Below are positions 7,363 to 13,106 of a stretch of 13,226 nucleotides of DNA, piece by piece; positions within the stretch are counted from its first letter, which is position 1, and each line of letters begins with the position of its first letter. Below the pieces are notes generated by a model, which worked only from the letters and a program-made list of their open reading frames with translations, did not search any database and had not been told where the DNA came from. The stretch is from the NCBI GenBank assembly GCA_035762175.1, contig DASTPP010000165.1, positions 1 to 13,226 of the forward strand. Reading direction: 5' to 3'. A program made the position numbers and the translations under genes. This stretch comes from DASTPP01 sp035762175 (lineage in GTDB: Bacteria; Myxococcota_A; Polyangia; Polyangiales; Polyangiaceae).

Positions 7363-7380
7363 GTGACACGATTGTCTCAC
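7363..7380. repeat. 18-bp near-palindrome, possible operator
   Basis: GTGACACGATTGTCTCAC pairs with itself over nine positions, with one mismatch and one G-T. It lies in the less GC-rich part of the gap. Its length and symmetry suit a dimeric regulator, but no regulator gene is adjacent. Confidence 0.3.
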
Positions 7381-7819
7381 CCCGGCGCGAGGGCCTCGAG
7401 CGAGGGCTTTTCGGCCGGGGCGCTCGGCGAAGAGCTCTGGCTCGACGTTGCGCATCTCCGCGCGAGGGCCGCCGGACCGCGAATGGATTTTCGCGTGCCC
7501 TCGGTCGAATGCGCCGCCGTCGGCGAGCGCGAGCGCGACGCTGCGGGCCGTGGGCAGGGACGCTGGCGGGCCCGCGCGGTGCGCACGTTGCTCGGTTGGG
7601 GCGCAAGCCCCCACGCCACCCTCGGGCTCCGGGCCGAGGGGGCGCAGGTCTGCGCAGGCCGCCGCCGCCGGCACGCTGGAGGCCCGCGTGCGTCGTCGCC
7701 GGGGGGCGGGGCGCGAGCAAGCAAAGGGGCGCGCCCTGCGGCGCGGAGGGGTCCGCCCGAGCCTCGTCGGCGCGAGGCCGCCCCCACCTCGAAGGCGAGG
7801 GGCGAGACGGGCCCTTTTG

Positions 7820-7856
7820 CCGGGCGCTGCCCGGGGTACCCCCCCGGGGGAAAAAA
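7820..7856. repeat. Stacked GC palindromes followed by A6
   Basis: Three self-complementary units follow one another. CCGGGC-GCT-GCCCGG (7820-7834) is the first, GGGGTACCCC (7833-7842) the second, and CCCCCGGGGG (7841-7850) the third. They are followed by AAAAAA (7851-7856) and preceded by TTTT (7815-7818). The T and A runs are on the wrong sides for an intrinsic terminator on either strand. Confidence 0.6.
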
Positions 7857-7860
7857 GGTC

Positions 7861-7889
7861 GCGACAAGCGCTCGGCCTTGCGCTATGAA
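7861..7889 (+). promoter_or_regulatory. Candidate promoter of tRNA-Ala
   Basis: GCGACA (7861-7866) and TATGAA (7884-7889) are separated by 17 bases and resemble a sigma-70 promoter. Transcription would start near 7896, about 36 bases before the mature tRNA. This is by eye; the -35 matches TTGACA at four of six positions. Confidence 0.45.
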
Positions 7890-7931
7890 GCGTCCCACAT
7901 GCGGTCGGGGTTCCGACGGCAAGGCTTTCGC

Positions 7932-8004
7932 GGGGCTGTAGCTCAGTTGGGAGAGCGCATGACTGGCAGTCATGAGGTCAGGGGTTCGAACCCCCTCAGC
8001 TCCA
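7932..8004 (+). tRNA. tRNA-Ala, anticodon GGC
   Basis: The 73-base sequence folds as a complete cloverleaf. The acceptor stem is GGGGCTG/CAGCTCC with the G3-U70 wobble that identifies alanine tRNAs. The D arm is GCTC/GAGC, the anticodon stem CATGA/TCATG with loop CTGGCAG, and the T arm AGGGG-TTCGAAC-CCCCT. The anticodon GGC is at 7965-7967 and reads the Ala codons GCC and GCU. The discriminator base is A8004. The genome continues CCG rather than CCA, so the CCA end must be added enzymatically. GCC should be a heavily used Ala codon in this DNA. Confidence 0.97.
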
Positions 8005-8007
8005 CCG

Positions 8008-8036
8008 CCGCGTCCCTTTAGAGGGCGCGGTGTAGT
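8008..8036 (+). terminator. Probable tRNA terminator hairpin
   Basis: Directly after the tRNA, CCGCG-T-CCCT pairs with AGGG-CGCGG around a TTAG loop. The nine-pair stem has one bulged T. A weak T-containing tail (TGTAGTT) follows. Position and stem support a terminator; the U-tract is poor. Confidence 0.5.
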
Positions 8037-8110
8037 TGGCCGGCGGCGTGGCGGCGCCGGGCGGCTCGAAACGTCTCTCGGTGCCGAAGCACTGATCTAG
8101 GCTCGGGCGC

Positions 8111-8365
8111 ATGAAGCCCTACCGAGAAGGCAAGACGTTCACCATTCGCATCGAGCTCGAGGCGACGTTCCCCGATGAGTATGAGGGCGACGACGACGGC
8201 GGCGAGTGGCTGCGTCGCTGGTCGCGCGAGGTGCGCCCCGAGGTCGTGCGCGCGGTGCTCGCGGCGCTGGCCGGGGGCGGGCCGAGGTACCGGGTGACGC
8301 CGCAGTCGCGCGGCAAGTCGGCCGACGACGAGGTCGAGATCGGCGTCCGGTTCGAGCCGGGCTGA
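8111..8365 (+). CDS. Small hypothetical protein, 84 residues
   Basis: I do not recognise this protein. It starts MKPYREGKTFTIRIELEATF, an extended segment with alternating hydrophobic residues suggesting a beta strand. An acidic patch follows (DEYEGDDDGG, 22-31), then a helix-like stretch with WLRRWSREVRPEVVRAVLAAL (33-53), and a second strand-like stretch (EVEIGVRF, 74-81). There is no signal peptide or membrane segment, so it should be cytoplasmic. Codon use is typical of the genome, and the acidic and hydrophobic pattern is unlike the Arg-rich translations of spurious frames here. A TAGG at 8097-8100 may act as a weak ribosome binding site. It lies 106 bases after the tRNA and converges on the TlpA-like gene. 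Confidence 0.75.
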   Translation: MKPYREGKTFTIRIELEATFPDEYEGDDDGGEWLRRWSREVRPEVVRAVLAALAGGGPRYRVTPQSRGKSADDEVEIGVRFEPG

Positions 8366-8442
8366 GCGCGGGGCCGGCGGGGGCGCCCCGGCGCGCACTA
8401 GGTTGAGAGCGGGGCCGGCGGGGGGCGGCCCGGCCCGCGCTA
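8363..8442. repeat. Tandem ~40-bp direct repeat between two convergent stop codons
   Basis: Two imperfect copies, 8363-8401 and 8404-8442, both begin TGAG, share GCGGGGCCGGCGGGGG and end with CTAG or the CTA of the neighbouring stop. The first copy begins with the TGA of the 84-residue gene; the second ends with the complement of the TlpA-like stop. Both copies contain strong GC self-complementarity (for example GGGGCGCCCC at 8380-8389), so the pair probably also works as a bidirectional terminator. Confidence 0.65.
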
Positions 8443-8988
8443 GAGGACGGCGCTGACGAGCGCGTCGAGGGCGCTGTCGTCGGTCAGCCCGACGCGCACC
8501 GCCCGCACCTGGCCGTCGCGGCCGACGACGACGAGGGTGGGCAGGGCCTCGACGCCGTAGAGGTCGTCGACGTCGCGGTCGTCGTAGACGACGGGGTAGA
8601 CCATGCCGAGGCGGCGGGCGGCGGGGGCGCCGAGGCCGGGCTTGTCGGCGGTGTCGACGCCGACGACGACGAGGCCGCGCTCTTTGTAGCGCTCGGCGAG
8701 GCGGTTGAGGGCGGGCGTTTCGGTGCGGCAGACGCCGCACCAGGTGGCCCAGAAGGCGAGGACCACGGGCTGGCCCTGCAGCTTGGCGAGCTGCAGCTTC
8801 GCGCCGGGCTCGCCGTTGTGGATGACGTCGAGCGCGAAGTCGGGCGCGGGCTTGCCGACGAGCGGGTGGCGGTGCAGCCCGAACCTCGGCAGGGCCACCA
8901 GCAAGAACAGGACGGCGAGGGCGGCGAGGCCGTAGCCCCAGGGCGAGGCGCTCTCGGGCCGGGGGGCGGGCTGGGGCGGCGGGGCCAT
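8440..8988 (-). CDS. Membrane-anchored TlpA/ResA-like thiol-disulfide oxidoreductase
   Basis: This 182-residue protein has an N-terminal membrane segment (17-34) that would act as uncleaved anchor, then a thioredoxin fold. The active site is W83-C84-G85-V86-C87, preceded by LAFWAT. The cis-proline is P150 in ALPT. The segment GKPAPDFALDV (45-55) is the typical TlpA/ResA/DsbE entry strand. Members reduce or exchange disulfides on the outer face of the membrane, often in cytochrome c maturation or in keeping a partner reduced. The substrate cannot be read from sequence, and no cytochrome gene is nearby. It follows the histidine kinase gene by 37 bases on the same strand, so the two are probably one operon. 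No clear Shine-Dalgarno precedes the ATG. Confidence 0.92.
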   Translation of the reverse strand: MAPPPQPAPRPESASPWGYGLAALAVLFLLVALPRFGLHRHPLVGKPAPDFALDVIHNGEPGAKLQLAKLQGQPVVLAFWATWCGVCRTETPALNRLAERYKERGLVVVGVDTADKPGLGAPAARRLGMVYPVVYDDRDVDDLYGVEALPTLVVVGRDGQVRAVRVGLTDDSALDALVSAVL

Positions 8989-9025
8989 GCGCGGGGCAGC
9001 TTAGCGCGTTTGCGCCCGGCGCGCC

Positions 9026-10636
9026 CTACGCCGCGGCGGGGCCGGGCGCGGGCGCCTCGCCGGCCTCGGCCGCGGCGGCGGCCCCCACGGCCGCGTCGCT
9101 CGCGGGGGTGCCGAGGCGCGGCAGGCGGATGCGGAAGCGGGCGCCGCCGAGGGGGCTCGCGAGCGCCTCGAGGGTGCCGCCGTGCTCGACGACGATCTTC
9201 TTGGCGATGGCGAGGCCGAGGCCGGTGCCCTCGGCCTTGGTGGTGACGTAGGGGTCGAACACGCGCGCGCGCAGGGCCGGGTCGATGCCGGGGCCGTCGT
9301 CGTCGACGTCGAGCGTGACCTCGCGCTCGCCCACCGCGAGCGAGGCGCGCACGCGGCCGCCGCCCGGCGGCGGCGGGTCGAGGGCCTGGCGGGCGTTGTC
9401 GAGGATGTTGGCGAGCACGCGGCCGAACATGTCCGGGTCGAGCGCGACGGGGGCGGGGCCGGGCGGCAGCGCCCACTCGACCGGCGGGCCGTCCGGCCGC
9501 GCCCCCCCCTCGGCCTCGCCGCCCTCGCCGCCGAGCGCGAGGCGCGCAGCCCGCTCGCGCAAGACGACGGCGAGGTCGTGCGGGGCGAGCGTCGCGCGCG
9601 GCAGGCGCGCGAAGGCGCTGAACTCGCCCACCAGTCTCCGGAGCGTGCCGATCTCTTCGGCGACGATCTCGAGCGTCGCGTCGAGCAGGCGCCGGAAGCC
9701 CGGCTCGGGGCCGTCATAGCGCCGGTGGCACTCTTCGACCGCGAGCTGGATGGGCGTCAGCGGGTTCTTGATCTCGTGCGCGAGCCTCCGCGCCATGTCC
9801 TGCCAGGCGCCGACGCGGCGCAAGAACTCGACCCGCGCCCGCCCCTCTTCGACCTCGCCGAGCATGTGGTTGAACGAGCGGGCGAGATCGCTGATCTCGT
9901 CGTCGCCCTCGACCGGCACGCGCACGCTCAGGTCGCCCGCGCCCACCGCGCGCGTCGCGAGCGCGAGCGACTGGATGCGCCGCGTGACGTCGCGCGCGAG
10001 CGCGTACGCGATCGCCACCGACACGAGCAGCGTGACGAAGACGAGCGCGGCGTAGACCCCGAGGTAGACCCGCTCGACGTGGGGCCGCTCGCGCTCGAGG
10101 GCGCGGTAGAGGCGCACGAAGTCGGCCGCGCGCTCGAGGTCGTCGAAGCGCGCGCGCGGCGCGGCGAACACCGCCTCGAGCTCGGGCGCCCCCTCGGCGG
10201 CGCTGAGCGGCCGGCGCACCGAGAGCGCCCGCTCGCTCGCCTCGTCGACCGGCCGGCCCCGGTCGCGCGCCGCGAGCGCGGCGCCGTCGGGCCCCTCGAA
10301 CACCGCCACGCTCACCAGGTCGGGGTAGTCGGCGAGCGCCTCGCCGAGCGCCCCCTCGAGCTCGGCCCGCGCCCGCCGCGCCGCCGCCGAGCGCAAGGGC
10401 TCGCGCGTCGCGAGCACGTCGGCCCGCGCCCGCATCGACTCTTTGACCGCGCGCGCGAGCTCGGAGTAAACGCCGAGCGCCCCCTCGAGCTCCTGGCCCA
10501 CCTCGTCGCGCACGAGGTAGCCGGTGGCGCTCCGCACGAGCAGGCGCGCCACCACGAGCGAGGCGAGCAGGGGCACCGTGGCCACGAGCAAGATGGCGAC
10601 GGCGAGGCGGCGGGTGGTGCGGCTGATGGGGCGCAT
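9026..10636 (-). CDS. NtrY-like membrane sensor histidine kinase (orphan)
   Basis: The 536-residue kinase has membrane segments at about 10-32 and 191-215, enclosing a 160-residue periplasmic sensor of mostly helical, Ala/Arg-rich character. A HAMP domain follows (213-265). The HisKA motif is RRLAHEIKNPLTPIQLA with phospho-acceptor H287; the KNPLTPIQLA ending is characteristic of NtrY-type kinases. The ATPase part shows the N-box N410-I-L-D-N414, G1 box DDGPGI (446-451), F-box FDPYVTTK (460-467) and GTGLGL (470-475). All catalytic boxes look intact. The PAS domain common between HAMP and HisKA in NtrY is absent. The last 27 residues are an Ala-rich tail. No response regulator is in the window; the next gene in the operon is the TlpA-like thioredoxin. 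The chosen ATG lies just before the first membrane segment; no Shine-Dalgarno is seen. Confidence 0.93.
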   Translation of the reverse strand: MRPISRTTRRLAVAILLVATVPLLASLVVARLLVRSATGYLVRDEVGQELEGALGVYSELARAVKESMRARADVLATREPLRSAAARRARAELEGALGEALADYPDLVSVAVFEGPDGAALAARDRGRPVDEASERALSVRRPLSAAEGAPELEAVFAAPRARFDDLERAADFVRLYRALERERPHVERVYLGVYAALVFVTLLVSVAIAYALARDVTRRIQSLALATRAVGAGDLSVRVPVEGDDEISDLARSFNHMLGEVEEGRARVEFLRRVGAWQDMARRLAHEIKNPLTPIQLAVEECHRRYDGPEPGFRRLLDATLEIVAEEIGTLRRLVGEFSAFARLPRATLAPHDLAVVLRERAARLALGGEGGEAEGGARPDGPPVEWALPPGPAPVALDPDMFGRVLANILDNARQALDPPPPGGGRVRASLAVGEREVTLDVDDDGPGIDPALRARVFDPYVTTKAEGTGLGLAIAKKIVVEHGGTLEALASPLGGARFRIRLPRLGTPASDAAVGAAAAAEAGEAPAPGPAAA

Positions 10637-10829
10637 GGGCGGCGGGGGCGCGCCCCGGCGGGCGCGTCGGGCGGAGTGTGGAGCGCCACGCGCCGGGCGT
10701 CAGGCGCGAGCGTCGGCGGGCGCGCCGCGCGGGGCGCCGGCACCCCGCCGGGGCCGGGGCCTGGCGTGAACGCGGCGTGTAGGTGGGCGTGTCGAAACGG
10801 AGACAGCGGAAGGTGTCGAACTCTCGACG
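10637..10829. other. Divergent intergenic region upstream of the kinase operon
   Basis: Together with the promoter and leader region to its right, this forms a 335-base gap without a protein-coding gene I can support. GTGTCGAA occurs twice in direct orientation (10789-10796 and 10813-10820), 24 bases apart. The second copy overlaps an inverted pair GTCGA-ACTC-TCGAC (10815-10828). I found no convincing promoter for the minus-strand kinase operon. Confidence 0.4.
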
Positions 10830-10858
10830 TTGACCTCTGGTTTACGTAGCGTTAGAGC
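10830..10858 (+). promoter_or_regulatory. Candidate distal promoter of the SPT-like gene
   Basis: TTGACC (10830-10835) and TAGAGC (10853-10858) are separated by 17 bases. The -35 matches the sigma-70 consensus at five of six positions; the -10 is weak. Transcription would begin near 10865 and the RNA would carry the leader at 10870-10928. Confidence 0.4.
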
Positions 10859-10886
10859 GCGTTTGGGCCAAGGAGGGGTGGCCCGG

Positions 10887-10928
10887 GTGCCCGGCATCGT
10901 TTTTGCTTTGGGCGCCCCCTGGGGGTAA
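10887..10928 (+). CDS. Possible 13-codon leader peptide before the SPT-like gene
   Basis: A perfect Shine-Dalgarno AAGGAGG (10870-10876) lies ten bases before a GTG codon that opens MPGIVFALGAPWG and then TAA. The Shine-Dalgarno sits in the loop of a GGGCC/GGCCC hairpin (10865-10884). The last codons run through a CCCCCTGGGGG palindrome (10915-10925). The frame is short and the sequence also matches a promoter, so chance is a real possibility. If real, it could act as a translational sensor for the downstream gene. Confidence 0.2.
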   Translation: MPGIVFALGAPWG

Positions 10929-10931
10929 GGT
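10903..10931 (+). promoter_or_regulatory. Candidate proximal promoter of the SPT-like gene
   Basis: TTGCTT (10903-10908) and TAAGGT (10926-10931) are 17 bases apart; the -10 fits TAnnnT. Transcription would start near 10938 and leave a leader of about 34 bases. It overlaps the possible leader peptide, so at most one of the two readings is likely to be the main function. Confidence 0.4.
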
Positions 10932-10971
10932 AGCGAAGAGCGGTTGGTTCGCACGCGAAAGTGGTGGCGCG

Positions 10972-12666
10972 ATGAGTTTGAAAGAGGTCCTCGTCAAACA
11001 GGGGCAACGCCTGGCTTCCCGCCCGGCGGTCGTACGGGTCGCCTCGCACGACCGCGTCATGCGGCTGGTCAACGGCGTGCTCGACGGGCGTAGCCGCGTT
11101 CGCGCCGCCGCCGAAAAGGCGAACGAGGCGTGGCACCTGCTGCTGAACGGGCGCGCACTGCCCCTGCTCGACCCCTCGATGGACGACCTGCCGGGCGAGG
11201 CCCCCGCGCGCGCGAACGGCCGCGGGGGGGCCAGCGGGCACGCGAACGGCCACGCCAACGGGCATGCGAACGGCCACGCCAACGGGCACGCGGGGGCGGC
11301 GGCCAATGGGCACGGGGGGGCGCCGGCCAACGGCCATGCGAACGGGCACGCCAACGGCAACGGCGCGGCGGCCGCGCGGGCGGCGGCGGCCCCGGCGAGC
11401 GCCGAGGGGCTCGCGGGCCTGGCGACCTCGATCGCCTCGCGCACCTCGCTCGCGAACCTCGGCGGCCGCGACGTGTTCGCCAAGTGTTACCAGTACACGA
11501 CGACCGACAACGCGCGAAAGATGGGCATGTACCCCTACTTTCGCCCGCTCGACAAGAACGACGGCCCCGAGGCGCTCATCGACGGCCGGCGCGTCTTGAT
11601 GCTCGGCTCGAACAACTACCTCGGGCTGACGACGCACCCGAAGGTGCGCGAGGCGGCCGCGGCGGCCATCCGCGAGTATGGCACGAGCATGACCGGCTCG
11701 CGCCTGGTCAACGGCTCGATGAAGCTGCACCAAGAGCTCGAAGAGCGGCTCGCGGCCTTCATGGGCAAAGAGTCGGCGCTCGTCTTCACCACCGGCTACC
11801 AGGTCAACCTCGCCACGCTCGCGGCGCTGCTCTCGAACAAGAAGTCGGTCGCGCTCATCGACCGCAACGATCACGCCAGCATCTACGACGGCGTCCGGCT
11901 CGGCCAGGCGGCCGGCGCGCGCATGGTGCGCTACAAGCACAACGACGCGGCGAGCCTCGACCGCGCGCTCTCCGAGCTCGCGGGCGACGAGGGCGCGCTC
12001 GTCATCACCGACGGCGTCTTCAGCACCGAGGGCGAGATCTTGCGCCTCGACGAGGTGCTGCCCGTCGTCAAAAAACACCGCGCCCGCCTCTTCGTCGACG
12101 ACGCCCACGCGCTCGGCGTCATCGGCCCCGGCGGCCGCGGCACCGCGCACCACTTCGGCCTCGAGGCCGGGGTCGACCTCGTCGGCGGCACCTTCTCGAA
12201 GTCGCTCGCCTCGATCGGCGGCTGGCTCGTCGGCGAGCGCAAGGTGCTCGACTACGTCAAGCACTTCGCCGTCTCGTTCATGTTCGCCGCGAGCGCCGCG
12301 CCCCCCCAGGTCGCCGCCGCCATGGCCGCCCTCGAGGTCATGCAAGAAGAGCCCTGGCGCATGCAGCGCCTCAACGAGAACGCCGACTACATGCGCGGCG
12401 AGCTCAAGCGGCTCGGCTTCGACGTCGGCCACTCGCAGACGAGCATCATACCCATCTACGTGCGCCAAGATCTGCGCACCATCATGATGTGGAAGGAGCT
12501 CCTCGACGAGCACGGGGTCTACACCAACCCCTTCATCTCGCCCGGCGTGCCGCCCAAGCAGGCCATGCTGCGCACGAGCTACATGGCCACGCACACCCGC
12601 GAGCAGCTCGACCGCGCCCTCGAGGCCTTCGAGAAGACGGGCAAGAAGTTCGGCGTCCTCGCGTAG
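10972..12666 (+). CDS. Alpha-oxoamine synthase, probable serine palmitoyltransferase, with repeat-linked N-terminal extension
   Basis: The 564-residue protein belongs to the PLP-dependent alpha-oxoamine synthases, which condense an acyl-CoA with an amino acid. The catalytic part starts near residue 165. It shows MLGSNNYLGL (210-219), H301 in DRNDHASI (PLP-stacking His), D376 and H379 in VDDAHALG, T407-F-S-K410 with K410 as PLP lysine, and LRTSYMATHT (533-542) at the C-terminus. The GMYPYFRPL stretch (185-193) and overall pattern fit bacterial serine palmitoyltransferase, the first step of sphingolipid synthesis. 8-amino-7-oxononanoate synthase and 2-amino-3-ketobutyrate CoA ligase are alternatives, but both are usually about 400 residues. 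The extra N-terminus has a helical part (1-60) and an Ala-Asn-Gly-His repeat linker (about 89-131). No membrane segment is visible. The ATG is preceded by a weak GGTGG. Catalytic family is sure; substrate is inferred. Confidence 0.88.
   Translation: MSLKEVLVKQGQRLASRPAVVRVASHDRVMRLVNGVLDGRSRVRAAAEKANEAWHLLLNGRALPLLDPSMDDLPGEAPARANGRGGASGHANGHANGHANGHANGHAGAAANGHGGAPANGHANGHANGNGAAAARAAAAPASAEGLAGLATSIASRTSLANLGGRDVFAKCYQYTTTDNARKMGMYPYFRPLDKNDGPEALIDGRRVLMLGSNNYLGLTTHPKVREAAAAAIREYGTSMTGSRLVNGSMKLHQELEERLAAFMGKESALVFTTGYQVNLATLAALLSNKKSVALIDRNDHASIYDGVRLGQAAGARMVRYKHNDAASLDRALSELAGDEGALVITDGVFSTEGEILRLDEVLPVVKKHRARLFVDDAHALGVIGPGGRGTAHHFGLEAGVDLVGGTFSKSLASIGGWLVGERKVLDYVKHFAVSFMFAASAAPPQVAAAMAALEVMQEEPWRMQRLNENADYMRGELKRLGFDVGHSQTSIIPIYVRQDLRTIMMWKELLDEHGVYTNPFISPGVPPKQAMLRTSYMATHTREQLDRALEAFEKTGKKFGVLA
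11236..11367 (+). repeat. 12-bp repeat with 24-bp higher-order period encoding Ala-Asn-Gly-His
   Basis: Units of 12 bases encode (A)NGH. In the first block (11236-11292) the codons alternate between GCG AAC GGC CAC and GCC AAC GGG CAC/CAT, so the real period is 24 bp. A second block (about 11329-11367) repeats the pattern after a Gly/Ala spacer. The array links the N-terminal extension to the catalytic domain. Confidence 0.85.
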
Positions 12667-12684
12667 CGCGCCCCGCCGCCCGCC

Positions 12685-12834
12685 TCAGGCCGCCGGCGCG
12701 CCCGCCGGCAGCACGCGAAAGCCGCGCAGCGCGGGCGGCGCGCCCGGCGCTTCGCCGAAGCCCCGCCCGCCGTCGTCGCTGGCGAGCAGGCGCGCGCCGG
12801 CGAGCGGCAGGACGCACCGCCGCCGGCTGGACAT
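12685..12834 (-). pseudogene. Probable 3' remnant of a truncated gene
   Basis: On the minus strand a coding-like frame ends at a TGA (12685-12687), 18 bases from the convergent stop of the SPT-like gene. It reads VLPLAGARLLASDDGGRG, then a Pro/Ala-rich turn, then ALRGFRVLPAGAPAA. Composition and third-position GC match genes of this genome. Going upstream, protein-like character stops near 12815-12835, where base composition changes. The only ATG of this part (12834-12832) gives 49 residues without a ribosome binding site. The ending GFRVLP loosely recalls the C-terminus of formylglycine-generating-enzyme-like proteins, but it is too short to assign. It could be a very small intact gene instead. 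Confidence 0.4.
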
Positions 12835-12836
12835 TG

Positions 12837-13106
12837 ATGCGCATTCCAGGACAGTGGCGCGCCTATGCGCCGGATTCGCTCGCCAACCTGATCGACGACA
12901 TCATCCGCCAGGCAGGACGACGGGGTTCGTACGTCGTCGAGCGCACGACCGCTGGCGCGTCACCGATCGCGCTCGCCTTCACCATGCCAGCCGTCGTCTG
13001 GACCGTGCTGCGGACGATCTCGCCCGATGAGCGACTGGCCTGGCTGTTCTGGATCTGGGTTCCCGTCCTGCTCGGATGGCTGATCCGGCGCCGGAGCGTA
13101 CCCTGA
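12837..13106 (+). CDS. Small hypothetical membrane protein, 89 residues
   Basis: I do not recognise this protein. Residues 1-35 (MRIPGQWRAYAPDSLANLID onward) are amphipathic and charged. Two hydrophobic segments follow, about 41-61 and 68-83 (LAWLFWIWVPVLLGWL), separated by a short polar turn (SPDER). It ends in a basic cluster RRRSVP, suggesting a hairpin in the membrane with a cytoplasmic C-terminus. The DNA has clearly more A and T than the rest of the window. The ATG is preceded only by a weak GGCTGGA. It begins exactly where the upstream remnant ends, and overlaps the next ORF by 31 bases, a sign of translational coupling. Confidence 0.6.
   Translation: MRIPGQWRAYAPDSLANLIDDIIRQAGRRGSYVVERTTAGASPIALAFTMPAVVWTVLRTISPDERLAWLFWIWVPVLLGWLIRRRSVP

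Larger units (their letters stand above)
7073..7931. other. Long intergenic stretch without a convincing gene
   Basis: Between the lipoprotein start and the tRNA, 859 bases show no gene I can support. Bases 7080-7380 are clearly less GC-rich than the rest and have stops in all frames. Bases 7380-7860 are open in several frames on both strands, but the translations are Arg/Pro/Ala-rich and lack ribosome binding sites; the plus-strand frame ends inside the tRNA. The stretch holds a near-palindrome (7363-7380), stacked GC palindromes (7820-7850) and a promoter-like pair before the tRNA. Confidence 0.6.

Noticed and set aside
7324..7674. 116-codon minus-strand frame in the gap before the tRNA
   Set aside because: No ribosome site, no motif, and the end runs through the less GC-rich non-coding part; equally open frames exist on the other strand.
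7820..7856. Intrinsic terminator at the GC palindromes before the tRNA
   Set aside because: On both strands the run following the stem is A rather than T, so the required U-tract is missing.
7066..7941. 291-codon plus-strand frame before the tRNA
   Set aside because: It begins inside the lipoprotein gene, crosses the tRNA promoter and stops within the tRNA; no ribosome site. A decayed fragment in 7380-7700 cannot be excluded.
7932..8004. Phage or island attachment site at the tRNA gene
   Set aside because: No direct repeat of the tRNA 3' end and no integrase gene were found in the window.
9182..10849. Plus-strand 555-codon open frame opposite the histidine kinase
   Set aside because: Composition is Arg/Glu/Ala-rich with no domain; the minus strand has all kinase boxes.
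10903..10971. TTG start at 10903 extending the SPT-like protein by 23 residues
   Set aside because: It overlaps the candidate -35/-10 pair and has no ribosome site; the ATG at 10972 fits better.
10852..13106. Long open frames on both strands overlapping the SPT-like gene
   Set aside because: No motifs, typical high-GC shadows; the catalytic lysine, His and Asp motifs are in the frame annotated. Only the last 89 codons of the plus-strand frame (from 12837) look real.
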